Below the pieces are notes generated by a model that was not told the DNA's origin, made no database searches, and worked only from the letters and a program-made list of their open reading frames with translations. Both the position numbers and the translations under genes were made by a program. Below, one piece after another: positions 44,271 to 54,165 of a stretch of DNA of 64,000 bases (position 1 is its first letter; each line of letters starts with the position of its first letter). Location: the NCBI GenBank assembly GCA_002946415.1, contig NJPS01000041.1:710949-774948 (forward strand). Reading direction: 5' to 3'. The DNA is from Rutstroemia sp. NJR-2017a BVV2 (lineage: Eukaryota > Ascomycota > Leotiomycetes > Helotiales > Rutstroemiaceae).

Positions 44271-44724
44271 CTTCAAAGTCTGGTGTACCCTCAGTAAGCT
44301 TATATGTAGCGCAGCATATTTCCTAATCTGGATCAGCCAAAGGGAGGTGCTGCAAACTCGGGCAACCAGAGAAGGAGGTTCAAGAAGCCCAATTGTCTGC
44401 AAAACTTTTCGGTTGGGGATATACCAAGTAAGTTGGCTACAGATAGGACTAGCATCAAGATACGATGTTGTTAAGTGCTATAGCATTGGGAGTTAACCCT
44501 TTCGAGAGCGATTGAGCGCCTCACCAGGCTCAACTGTAGTTGTATTTAGGGAGTATTTAATGATTTCTCCTAAATTGGCAAACCAGACTCACAGTAGATG
44601 GGGTCCGGGATGGCCGCCTAACCAATCACTATCTAGAGGATATATCGACGATGATATAGAGATAGTATTACAAGGGATAGAGAAAATGATAACACAGAAG
44701 GATTCCTTTAATGTAACCAAGAAT

Positions 44725-44862
44725 ACTGTATTATTCTAAAAGGTTCGCAAGTGTATTACAGCCGCAAGTGGATTCGGAAGGACTGTTAGGCCGACTGTAT
44801 TATTCTACAAGGTTCGCAAGCATATTACAGCCGCTGGTGAATTCGGAAGGATTATTAGGCCG
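44725..44862. repeat. 69-bp tandem duplication
   Basis: Two adjacent 69-bp units (44725-44793, 44794-44862) start ACTGTATTATTCTA and end TTAGGCCG. They differ at about eight positions, mostly C/T or G/A transitions. No gene is associated. Confidence 0.88.
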
Positions 44863-44950
44863 ACTAGTAAGAGTTGTTATTAGCTTAGATTATTAGTACG
44901 TGATTTGTCCTCGCGGAGCTCGTATTTGCCTGTACCTGTAGCCGTACTGC

Positions 44951-45262
44951 CGAAACGAACCAATATACCAAGCTGCCAGGGGTATACTAGAGGCTTTCGA
45001 CGGCAGTCAGCCTGGTGATCTTTGTAAGGCTGCGGAACACATTATCAATCTCGTTCAGGACAGCTTAGCTGCTAGAAAAGAAACTCCACCAAGACTTCCT
45101 TTAGGGCCGGATAGCTTAAAACAACTTCGCACCAAATATCTCTCTACTCTCAAGACCTTAGAGAATAGAAGGAGCTTATCACCAGCACCTATCTTGATGG
45201 TAATTGGAACATATAACCAGCATATAAGCTCGTTCGAACAGTTCGAACTGATACCGGATTAG
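44951..45262 (+). pseudogene. Short-chain dehydrogenase, C-terminal fragment
   Basis: An open frame of about 103 codons reads EPIYQAARGILEAFDGSQPGDLCKAAEHIINLVQD ... RLPLGPDSLKQLRTKYLSTLKTLEN, ending at TAG 45260-45262. The GSQPGDPxKAA and LPLGPD blocks are typical of the last third of fungal SDRs of the ketoreductase type. The Rossmann motif and YxxxK active site are not present upstream, where the sequence runs into the 69-bp duplication. It is a remnant. Confidence 0.7.
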
Positions 45263-45735
45263 AATCGAGCTTATGAATTACGATACGAATTGGTACAGTC
45301 TTGGTACTGTACTTGTTCAGCGAAGAATCTAGAAGGATTTCGTATGATTTTAAATAACTAAGGTTTATTCAGTCGGCCATTCTAAGTATTAAATTTTTAG
45401 GGCCAATACAATACAAACCTTTTTCAAATCTTCTATACACAGTAGATATTCAGAAAACCCGAGGAGAGGAGACGTTCCGCAACCTGGTTGTATTGTATAT
45501 ATATCATATATGAGAGTCAATTTAAATTGCCGTCCCTTCCATTTTAGTGCACTTAATTATTGATCACCTGTTTACTCAAATGGAGCATCTGCAAGACGTC
45601 CGAACAATGTAATCAAAAAATGTAACCAAATAATGTAACCAAGCAATGTAACCACTGAAATTCAAAAACAAACGACTTCAGGAAGTTTCAAAACAAAGTA
45701 CTTCATGAGACAAAACGCTAAATTTCCACCAATTC
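45263..45735. other. Intergenic region with a 13-bp minisatellite
   Basis: About 470 bp without a gene. It contains the 13-bp array at 45606-45657. Confidence 0.55.
45606..45657. repeat. 13-bp tandem repeat x4 (AATGTAACCAAAT-like)
   Basis: Four consecutive 13-bp units starting AATGTAA at 45606, 45619, 45632 and 45645. The first seven bases are invariant, and variation is in the last six. Confidence 0.9.
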
Positions 45736-47334
45736 ATGGATAGGCTGGGAGAACTAGATCTACAACTATACGATATTTCTCGGCAGATTAATTGGCACCC
45801 AATCTTACTCGACTGTTGCCAGGAAAGGCGAGTCAAGTATAGCTTCCCTTACCACAAATGTGCGGATATTCCCACGTTCCGCCAGATGGAGGCGCAGCAG
45901 CATCACTGCTCCTTTTGTAGGCTCTGTAGTGCCGCCCCACGAGCGCGAGCCTCGTAGCAAGAACCCCTCCTATCGGAAACACCGCTGCAGTTGGTCTATT
46001 ACGTTTGGTATGTATCTACAGCACGGGAACTTCGATATGTGTTCCCTTAAAGATACAGAACATGACTCCAGGCGCAGCAACATCAAACGTATGAATGCAA
46101 CCGACTTCCGACTGTTCATAATCCACGCAGGATTCGGACCGAGCACGATTCATGTTAACATGGAGTGTATCCCCTCACCCCTCTTCCAGATCATGCCGGT
46201 TGCCGAGGATGTCCCGCGGCACAGGAGTTGGCGCTGTGGGCAGCGCATTCTCGCTAGCGCGGCGGATCCCACCCTCTTCAAGCGATGATTGCGCAACTGC
46301 AAGGTACAGGGTGGGACGAAGTGCGATGCCGCCTATTCTGATAAGTACGGCTAAACGCAGTGGTCGCAGTCGCAGTTATTCGCTCACCTGGGCTTCCGGT
46401 TTCACTTCCGGGTGATCGACGTTAGGCTGCGAAATGGGTACCCATTGGTGGGATTTTGGGATTTTCAACCCACCCATGGGTTACCCAACCCACTACTGGG
46501 TAGGTTGGATCTGGGGAAACCCACCTATGGGTGGGTTTATAGGTTGCCAAGTATCCGTCATATGATATCATGTGATGTCATATGATAATGAATTTGGTGC
46601 AAAAATAAAATAAGGGGGGATATTAGGATTAGTATGAATAATCTTGAGTAGCTTTTATGTAAGTTATATATATATTATGCATATATTATGCATGGGTACC
46701 CCACTGGGTACTGGGTAATCGGTGGGTAACGTGATTTATATAACCCACCCATGGGTACCCATCAGTCATCATAACCCACCCATGGGTGCCTCAACCCGGT
46801 GGGTATGTTCGCAGCCTAATCGACGTCATAGAGAGAAGAGTGGTATATGCTCCCCAGGGCTGTAGCTATGTCGCTCTCTCATACGTCTGGTGTGAAGCAT
46901 TGGACGAAGCATCCGATGTTCTGAATGGCATCATTTTCTTATCAATATGTGATTTCATTCGTTTTGCTGCGCCCATTAAAAGGACCGATAAATGGTCCTT
47001 TTCCTGGCCTACATAATGGTCCATATGACCTAGATTAGCTAGGCACTATTCAATGCACATTTTACCTTATTCTCACATCTGGGGAAAGTGCCCGGGAGTC
47101 GTTCGTGAAAGCAGAGTTCACCTAAAGAGGACGACCGAGGGTGAAGCTTACCTCGAAATCCCCAATAGGGGCGTCCCCCGGACGATACACGATGTTATAC
47201 GGGTGACTCAGATTCTGGAAGAGAGATTCCTCTGGGTTGATGTTCTATGTATCGTCCAGGATGATCCGGAGGAGCTCGCGGCTACACTCGGAGCCATAGA
47301 TATCATCTATGATACAGCGACGCTCACAACGTAG
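45736..47334 (+). pseudogene. HET-domain (heterokaryon incompatibility) protein, pseudogene split by a MITE
   Basis: The N-terminal zone has FRQMEAQQHHCSFCRL (45880-45930), a Cys-pair region usual before HET domains. The frame before the element ends QWSQSQLFAHLGFRFHFRVIDV (to 46422). After the element (46423-46818) it continues IDVIERRVVYAPQGCSYVALSYVW, the first HET block (YVALSYVWG). A further break or intron (46890-47085) precedes GVPRTIHDVIRVTQILEERFLWVDVLCIVQDDPEE and IYDTATLTT, the second HET block. The gene stops at about 47334. HET proteins trigger cell death on recognition of non-self during hyphal fusion. Stops and frame changes in the first 500 bp and the loss of the C-terminus make this copy non-functional. 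Confidence 0.85.
46423..46818. mobile_element. hAT-type MITE, 396 bp, with 8-bp target-site duplication
   Basis: Termini TAGGCTGCGAA (left) and TTCGCAGCCTA (right) are exact inverted repeats over 11 bp. The flanks are ATCGACGT at 46415-46422 and 46819-46826, an exact 8-bp duplication. The first nine bases are the same as those of the element at 34143, so both belong to one family or share a transposase. The interior has no ORF: TGGGT/ACCCA words fill both arms, and an AT-rich core (46555-46685) lies between them. It sits inside the HET gene just before its first conserved block. Confidence 0.93.
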
Positions 47335-47340
47335 TGTATA

Positions 47341-48168
47341 TTACCAAACGGAGGAAGCTGACCGCATTTTATACCACAAAGATATCTCTAGGAATTCTTT
47401 TAACCTGGTTCCTTGCTCTTCTTCCTCATCCTCACTGTCATTTCCACTATTTCTTCTAACCTTTAGGTAGTTAGTCCAATCGCGTTGGGAGAACAGGCAT
47501 GATCCTTCTGAATTCTTGCATGGTGTTTGTAGGAAAGATGCAACGGCATCTCCAACTGTCACCATTGATGTTCCATGTTGCTCCCAGAAGCTACGCAACA
47601 TGCAAGTGAATTTGATAAAATTCAACAGGACTATCGCGACGAGGAACCATACGTGGATCTGCAGTTTGCAGCGATATGAAACCTTCACGCTAAGGTAGTA
47701 AGCAATTGGAGAGCTTTTTCCGCCAAATACGCGCCACTCGTCGACAGATTGCTCTGTCCAGTCCCAGTACTGGTCAGGTACGTGTTCGGCCACGATACGG
47801 AACCAAAGCACAGTCTCCGTCTCGTTGTTGGTGGCCAAGTCTCCTGCCGTACGGTTATCTCTCGTGATACAGTAGCACACTGCCGCGATCTGAACGGAAA
47901 AGTTGAGGTCCTCCTTGCACTCAGCCGCCGAGATGTTCTCCCAACGCTTCTCATCACGAAACTGGCTATGCATCACTCGGTCCTGAAGAGCACGTAATCT
48001 ATCATCATAGTGAGACATACGATCATCTGAAAACCTCGCTATTACGGTGATTGAGACATATATGATGCCCGCCAATATATGGTGCACATAGGAAGTTCGA
48101 AGGAGACTACGAGTTATTGATCTATAGAACATCTTCATTTTGAAAATATTCGGTGTGATAGCGACCAC
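47341..48168 (-). pseudogene. DUF6536-type membrane protein, N-terminally truncated
   Basis: An open minus-strand frame of 275 codons has no ATG at its start (it opens at GTG) and a stop shortly upstream. It includes hydrophobic segments VHHILAGIIYVSITVIA and HVWFLVAIVLLNFIKFTCMLRSF, followed by GDAVASFLQ. The 'NxxK(F/L)xCM...VTVGDAVASFL' arrangement is what follows the DUF6536 domain in large fungal multi-pass proteins. The DUF6536 domain itself and the usual long C-terminal membrane part are absent. It lies tail-to-tail with the HET relic with a gap of a few bases, suggesting a rearranged junction. Confidence 0.6.
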
Positions 48169-49150
48169 AATACCAACAATACCATATAGTGATTCTCAAT
48201 TCGCATTGTTTATTCATCATCGCAGCATATTGTTTTGGTATATTGACAAATAGTAGTAAATGAGATATAGGACAGAAGCACAGAGCAGAAAGATACAGGT
48301 GTCAAAGGTGTCTCAGACATCCCTGCAGATCATGATTCAACTAGGAAAGGCAAAAATCGCCAAATACAGAATCTCAATGTGTACATATACTGCACGGGGA
48401 TGCGTGTGCTACCGGTAGATGTGGCATGTGGCATATAAGTGGAGGCCTATGCGGGGTTGACCTTCGCCTTCTGGAAAAATAGGCCTAAGAACACAAAGAT
48501 TAGCGCATATCTGCTACAGCGAAAGCTTTGCCGTTATCGACAATCCAACTCATCCATTTTGAGTATAGGTCATTATTCATATTTTCAAAATAGTTTTCGC
48601 TCAGAAAATATCACATATACGGTTTCCTAATTAATATATGACACGGTTCTGGAGCAATACGGCACTGAGATGCAAACTTACAAACCTTCGGTACAAGACA
48701 TGTCTCATGCAGTCCAGGTGGCCTGTTGTATACACTGTGCTGGAATCGCAGGGAGAGAAAAACTCATCAAAGTCTCGCTTCTTTTTGACCGCCTCGTTTA
48801 CGCCCCTAAGTATCCACTCTCTTGCTTCTCCCTCTTATATCGTAGACCCGATATTCGTGGAATTTATCGCTGTTACTCACTATGGTGGATAAGCAAAAAA
48901 CAATTCCACAGAACAGAGGTCTGAGAGCCAACTCACGTGTCCTAGGTTACGGGAGGATCATTGACCGGCGGGCTAATCATGCAAGTTATAACTTATAACT
49001 GACTGTGGCTTCCAGCACAACCACACCGCTTTGTTACTTAGTGCGTATAAAACCGTACCAGAGTCACTTGTTCGGCTTCCTAGCACTTGCTATGCTACAG
49101 AGTTTCCAGTCAAATTCTCGAGCACAAAGATTCAAAACGAATAATCAAAA
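48169..49150. other. Intergenic region, upstream of the acyltransferase
   Basis: About 980 bp. Short frames (48439-48630, 48638-48924) have no domain. The sequence just before 49151 is A-rich (AATAATCAAAAATG), usual for a fungal start. Confidence 0.5.
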
Positions 49151-50611
49151 ATGAGAACCACAATTCCTTCTTTTGAGCCCTACATGCTCTCGCCTTTAGA
49201 CTATATCTTTCCACCCCTACACTTTACTGCATTTATGACCTTCAAACTGGAGCAACCAGCCCGGGCGGTTCCAGTCATTGAAGCGGGTGTTGAACGCCTG
49301 ATCTCTCACCTTCCATTTCTGACGGGAAATATAGCCCCCTCCTCACTGAGGCACGGGCAAAACATAATGCAAGTCGAACCGCCAAGCCCGTCTACTTTGG
49401 ATCAATATCCGATGCTTAAGATCAGATATCATCCTCAAAAATGCCTCTCGTCCTCACCAAACGTCGCAACTGACCCCGCGGCCCCTGCAAGGACGGTTTC
49501 TTATGATACGATTTATAATGAAGACTTCTTACCGCTGCCTTCTGAGAGCTCGCTAGCCAACATCTTCCCAATATTCCGGCTTCAAGCTAATATCGTGGAA
49601 GACGGAATCATAATCTGTGCTACCTTCAACCATATGGCCATGGATGGCAAAGGACTCGAAAACGTGATCGAAGCACTATCTGTGTACCTCCGGGACCCGG
49701 ATTACCATGTGCCATCTGAGAGGATCCCCACAAGTCCGGCTAGAGAGCGAATATCTCGACAGCGTATATTCGATGCCACATCGGCCGTGGATACGTCAAT
49801 GCCCGCCAAAAGCGAATATACAAGAGACTCGGAAGCTCTAATTGAGCCTAGCATCAATACCCCCATCTCTCGAAGGATCTCATTGTGCGACAGCAGGATC
49901 GCGCAGCTCCGAGAACTGTGTACTGCATCGATAAAAATTCCCGGCAGGCTGTCAAAAAATGACGTTGCGTCGGCTGTGCTGTGGCTCTGCGTTATGCGAG
50001 CACGTGCGCTAATCTCACCTGGCACAGCCCAAGGGAAATCGTGCTTGATCTATGCGGTTGACGTCCGCACAATCTTCCGGCCTGCTCTTCCACAAAGCTA
50101 TATGGGTAACGCTCTCCACCCTATTTCGATTGAGAGTCCGTTCCCAATAGGGGCACCAATTGAAGCCATTCCTACCTTGTCGGATGGGATCACCGCGACC
50201 CACGAAATACAAAGTAATGTTGGCAAAACCGATATAGCTTACCTTGCTCAGTTAGCTGTTACAATCCGGCGCAGAATTGCCTCAGTCGACGATAAGTCTG
50301 TGAGAGCTAGTATATCACGAATCATGGCCGCTCCAGATTGGAAATCTGATCAGTTAGACCTAGGGGACTGTTCGCAGAGTAGCTTGCGGAACATGGGGTA
50401 CTATAACTATGACTTTGGGCCAGTTCTTGGCAAGATTTCGGACTTCGACGTCCCTCAACCAACAACTAATGGTATTGCATGGATATTACCTGCCAAGTTT
50501 GAAAATGCACCATGGGAAATCCGGCTAGTACTTGAGCCCGAGGTGATGAAGATGGTGAGGAGAGATCCATTGCTTCGATGGGCCGAAGCCAAGGAAAGAC
50601 CAAGGCTCTAA
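49151..50611 (+). CDS. BAHD/trichothecene-acetyltransferase-like acyltransferase
   Basis: Intronless 486-residue frame with a clean start. The catalytic motif HxxxD(G) is H161-MAM-D165-G in ATFNHMAMDGKG. The second family landmark (DFGWG in plants) appears as YDFGPVLGK near residue 420. The start LSPLDYIFPPLHFTAFMTFKLE is typical of fungal members of the transferase family (PF02458 type), which move acetyl or other acyl groups from CoA to alcohols or amines of secondary metabolites. No targeting signal, so cytosolic. It is intact next to decayed genes, so it may be an independent gene or the last working member of a former pathway. Confidence 0.88.
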   Translation: MRTTIPSFEPYMLSPLDYIFPPLHFTAFMTFKLEQPARAVPVIEAGVERLISHLPFLTGNIAPSSLRHGQNIMQVEPPSPSTLDQYPMLKIRYHPQKCLSSSPNVATDPAAPARTVSYDTIYNEDFLPLPSESSLANIFPIFRLQANIVEDGIIICATFNHMAMDGKGLENVIEALSVYLRDPDYHVPSERIPTSPARERISRQRIFDATSAVDTSMPAKSEYTRDSEALIEPSINTPISRRISLCDSRIAQLRELCTASIKIPGRLSKNDVASAVLWLCVMRARALISPGTAQGKSCLIYAVDVRTIFRPALPQSYMGNALHPISIESPFPIGAPIEAIPTLSDGITATHEIQSNVGKTDIAYLAQLAVTIRRRIASVDDKSVRASISRIMAAPDWKSDQLDLGDCSQSSLRNMGYYNYDFGPVLGKISDFDVPQPTTNGIAWILPAKFENAPWEIRLVLEPEVMKMVRRDPLLRWAEAKERPRL

Positions 50612-50823
50612 TATTAACTTGTTACTTATTATATTTCGATATTTAGTAACATTATCTAGATATATATAGACTTCTTTCAGGCTATACTATATATTTTCTA
50701 TATAATCTATATTATAATCTATGGCAGGTCAACAAATTACCACTATATTACAAATCTAACAAAATTAATAATTGTAATTATTTAAAGACTAAATTATCTA
50801 AATTTTAACTTCTATTATTATTA
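50612..50823. other. AT-rich spacer
   Basis: About 210 bp rich in A and T (TATATTTTCTATATAATC and similar). It has no gene and resembles the RIP-affected DNA further on. Confidence 0.6.
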
Positions 50824-51260
50824 GTTCTCGACGACGGAACCTCTATACTGGCCGACACGGTGCTATGCGGCACAGGCTGGAAATCCAACGACCTCTTCTT
50901 CTCCTCTATACTAGCCAAATCGCTCGGGCTCCCATACCTCGTCTCTGAATCCGCGTCCTCCGATCCAGAAACTCAGCTATGGGAACATCTCCTTACCCAT
51001 GCCGACCACCTCGTTCTCTCTCGCTTCCCACAACTCGCGCATTCTCTCCGCATCAAAAAAGACCCTCTACCCCAACCACAACCGCCAAACTATACAATGA
51101 CATCGTGCCCCTCGACTTTAATCACGTCGGCTCCATCGTCTTCCTCGACCATATCGACATATCGAACTCATTTCGGGCAGCCGAAGCGCAGGACATGTGG
51201 AGCACAGCCTATTTTTCCGGGCAGCCTCAAGGACGTCCAAGTGCTTGGAATTCTTGGAGC
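50824..51260 (+). pseudogene. FAD-dependent monooxygenase, C-terminal fragment
   Basis: An open frame reads VLDDGTSILADTVLCGTGWKSNDLFFSSILAKSLGLPYLVSES, where ADTVLCGTGWK is the (A/C)DxVxxATG-like motif near the end of flavin-containing monooxygenases. After a one-base shift in an A-run near 51058, NDIVPLDFNHVGSIVFLDHIDISNSFRAAEAQDMWSTAYFSG continues in another frame. The N-terminal FAD and NADPH Gly-rich motifs are absent; upstream is AT-rich DNA. It is therefore a 5'-truncated, frameshifted relic. Confidence 0.7.
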
Positions 51261-51299
51261 GCTCCCCGTACTCGACCGAGGGTTTCCCAGAGCAACTAG

Positions 51300-52130
51300 C
51301 CCCCGATCTCGTTACTCATATAATTGAAGCAGGAGCACTTGTCAGGATGTATCAAGAGATTGGCATCATCAAACACCTAGATTTGGTCGCCGAGATTATT
51401 CACAATACCTTAAGCAAGATGCCCGATGACAACCCGCACTTGGGGTTCATCTTGAGCCAGTATGAGATTTTTATGGATATACGATTCGTTAGTACCGGAC
51501 AAGTCCACGGCCTGAAGCTGGACCTGGCAGTGAAAGTTGCGGAGCGGGCTGTGCTCGTTACACCTGCGGACCACCATTGTCGGGCAGCCAGACTTAGCTA
51601 CTATCTGAGTACTTGGCACTGCCGCCGATTCGATTGGCACCGCTACCCTGCCGACATACACCAGGCAATTCAGAAGGCCGAGCTGGCGGCAGAGGCCTCG
51701 GCAGGTGATGACGATTTTCAGGCCGGCACGTGGAATAACCTGGGGTACTGGCTGGTCTGAAAATTTGATCACGTTCGAGAGCTGAAAGGTCTAAATCGTG
51801 CAGTGGAGGTGATTGAGAAGGCCGTGCGACTAACACAGGCTGGCGATCCTCTTGGCGATCCGGCAGAACAACCTTGCAGTCCGGCGGCTGAGACGATTTC
51901 AAGACGCAGGATTGAGAGGGTTGACAAGCGACATCACCCGCGCCATTGAAGTCGCTGATTTAGCTGTCAACGTACCCGGAGTTCTCGAGATCGAGCTGTT
52001 GGTTAATTTAGGGAGAATCTACCTTGCCCGCTTCGAGAAGGCTCGACGACCAAGTCGAAACGATATTGATCAAGCCACTAGACCAACTAGCCTTATAGTA
52101 TATAGATATTATATAAATTTAATAATATAA
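51300..52130 (+). pseudogene. TPR-repeat protein remains (CHAT/TPR-type)
   Basis: Repeats of about 45 residues are readable: GIIKHLDLVAEIIHNTLSKMPDDNPHLGFILSQY; LDLAVKVAERAVLVTPADHHCRAARLSYYLSTW; ADIHQAIQKAELAAEASAGDDDFQAGTWNNLGYWL; then, after a stop at 51758, LNRAVEVIEKAVRLT, and in another frame DITRAIEVADLAVNVPG. This pattern (xDLxxAIxxxxxAVxxTPxDxPxRAxxLxNLGxxL) is that of large fungal TPR proteins, often with a CHAT protease-like domain. Here the frame changes near 51850 and ends in AT-rich DNA at 52130; no CHAT domain is seen. The start is fused to the monooxygenase relic. Confidence 0.65.
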
Positions 52131-52746
52131 AGACTTATTATTCAAGCAATAAAACAAAAGGAAGATATATTAGTATCTCACTCACTAATATAAATATATA
52201 TATAGTAATCTATATAGTAAGTAGGAAGTACTCCAGCCTTAACGATCCCTTATTAGGGGATAAGAAGGTCAAAGTATAAGTCTCGGCGACCGCCTTCCTC
52301 TTTCGGCGGCGGTCGGTAATTGCCCTTCTTCGCCGAAAATGTAATGCCGTATATACCCTCGGACTCTTGCTCTTCTTCTTCTTACGTTTACGGAATCAGT
52401 CCCTAACCCCCGGTGCTCGCCTCAGGCTCGCCCTGCTCTAACCCTAAACCCTAACTCTAGGGATCAAAACGGGTCCCGGATGGTGAGCATCACTTGCAAG
52501 ATTGCTTTCCTCCAACCTGCGGAATATTTTAATGAACTGCAATACTTTAGTATATAACAGTAAGAGCAAATGGGGAAGTTGATCCGATTGGAAAAGGGAT
52601 GTTTGTTATATATTTAGAATACACCTGCACGCGTGCATGCTATGCGCCTCTACATCTATCTGATATCAAACTCTTTTTTTAGGATGACATTCCTTTTTTT
52701 ACGAAGTAGGATAACAAATCACCTTCATCCCCCATTTATCTCCTCA
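52131..52746. other. AT-rich spacer with telomere-like motif
   Basis: About 620 bp. TATATATA-rich DNA (52180-52225) is followed by normal-composition DNA without a gene. A short TAACCCTAAACCCTAAC stretch (52439-52455) resembles two to three telomere units; this is too short to call an interstitial telomere. Confidence 0.5.
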
Positions 52747-54165
52747 TCAAGAAGCGGTAATATTCGCAATCAAACCCTCAGTAAACTCCCACAGAAGCGC
52801 GGAATCATGTGTATGAAACGCCGCTCCTGTATACCATGTATTTCTTTGTCCCTGCAACGCATACAAATCCCTATAAAACCCCTTCTCGATGGCATCCGAG
52901 CCAACCCACAGCCCAAAGGGCGTGTGTCTCGAGTATGCTACAATCTCCGGAGTGGTGGCGGTCTTATTGGGTAGTTGGAGACGGTTGATTGTGGCGAGCA
53001 TTTCGGCTTTGACGAAGTCGTCCGAGAGAGATGTCGCGCTGCCGAAGAGGATGTCGAAGAGGTTTGGGATAGCAGTGGGGTCAATTGCATAGGCTCCAGG
53101 GATAGCAGGGAGGCCGTATGTGGTGTTGGAACCGATGTTGAGGGTGCTTGTGCCCTCGGGGATGCCGGTGTTGTTAACGACTGCGGTGTAGTAGCCAGAG
53201 TTGTTGAACTGTTTGAAGAGAGATCGTTCGGAGGTACTTAGGTCCCATCCTTTCAGGTTTTCAATCTTGGGAGGAATGGTGAAGACGAGCTTTTGAGCTT
53301 CGATAATCTTTACTCCATTTGCAGTTTTAACGACAACTCTGGTGCAATTATCGCTACGCTGTACGTGCAAGATATTGCTGTTGAACAAGATGTTGTTCTC
53401 CCCGATGATACCGGTTGCATGCTCGTAGATCAGACTGTTGTCATTAGCTGCGGTGGTTAGGAAATCTGTAGAGGCTGCTTTAATCATTCCAAGACCGAAG
53501 AACTTGAAGATATAAAGAGTAGGATGAGCAAGTATATCGCCAGGGCCTTGAGCGAAACGAAACAGAAATCCAATGAACTCTGTGCCAAGATCGTATTTAA
53601 TGGCGAAGTCCCCAAAAGGTAGCAGGAGATCAGCAGGAACAGGATCAGGAAGATTGAAGCCGGTTTCGACATACGGATATTTGGATAGCTGTTCGGTATA
53701 CTTCTCCAGGCCGCTGCTGAAATTGGCAATACTGTAAGTGGAATTGATCAATCCTGTGCGGAAGTCGGCAAAGATTGTAGGACCTGGAAATCCATCTGGT
53801 GCTCTAGCCATAGTGACATTGAGTCGGGAAGTGTAGCTTTTGACAATGGAGGTATTTTGAAACACCACGACTCCGTAGTCATTGGTGAGACCAGTAGTAG
53901 GATCAGTGAAGGTATTTGTATGTCCGCCTAGTTGGTAATCCTTCTCAACAATAACCACAGACTTTCCTGAATCTAAAAGGCGGATTGCAGAATATGTGCC
54001 TGTCGATCCTCCTCCAATGATAACTATATCGCGTTCAATAAACTCAGTGATATTGTGAGATTCACCTTTGATATCGATGGACAAAGGGAGGCGGGACGAA
54101 GCATTCGTTACTTGGAGGAGCGCAACGGCAATGGTGAAAAGCGAAGTAAAGTTCAAGAAAGTCAT
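52747..54165 (-). CDS. Secreted FAD-dependent oxidoreductase (amine-oxidase fold)
   Basis: I choose the ATG at 54165 (472 aa) because it starts a signal peptide (MTFLNFTSLFTIAVALLQVTNA); an upstream in-frame ATG would add 49 residues of no clear function. The FAD dinucleotide motif is DIVIIGGGSTGTYSAIRL, with Gly51-53 and Gly56, followed by VVIVEKDYQLGGHTNTF, the (U/L)GG(H/R) element of amine-oxidase-type flavoproteins. Many N-glycosylation sites support secretion. Fungal relatives are often named after beta-cyclopiazonate dehydrogenase; the substrate here is unknown. No intron. Intact and next to the AT-rich block. Confidence 0.83.
   Translation of the reverse strand: MTFLNFTSLFTIAVALLQVTNASSRLPLSIDIKGESHNITEFIERDIVIIGGGSTGTYSAIRLLDSGKSVVIVEKDYQLGGHTNTFTDPTTGLTNDYGVVVFQNTSIVKSYTSRLNVTMARAPDGFPGPTIFADFRTGLINSTYSIANFSSGLEKYTEQLSKYPYVETGFNLPDPVPADLLLPFGDFAIKYDLGTEFIGFLFRFAQGPGDILAHPTLYIFKFFGLGMIKAASTDFLTTAANDNSLIYEHATGIIGENNILFNSNILHVQRSDNCTRVVVKTANGVKIIEAQKLVFTIPPKIENLKGWDLSTSERSLFKQFNNSGYYTAVVNNTGIPEGTSTLNIGSNTTYGLPAIPGAYAIDPTAIPNLFDILFGSATSLSDDFVKAEMLATINRLQLPNKTATTPEIVAYSRHTPFGLWVGSDAIEKGFYRDLYALQGQRNTWYTGAAFHTHDSALLWEFTEGLIANITAS

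Noticed and set aside
52439..52455. Interstitial telomere
   Set aside because: Only two to three irregular CCCTAA units, too few to distinguish from chance.
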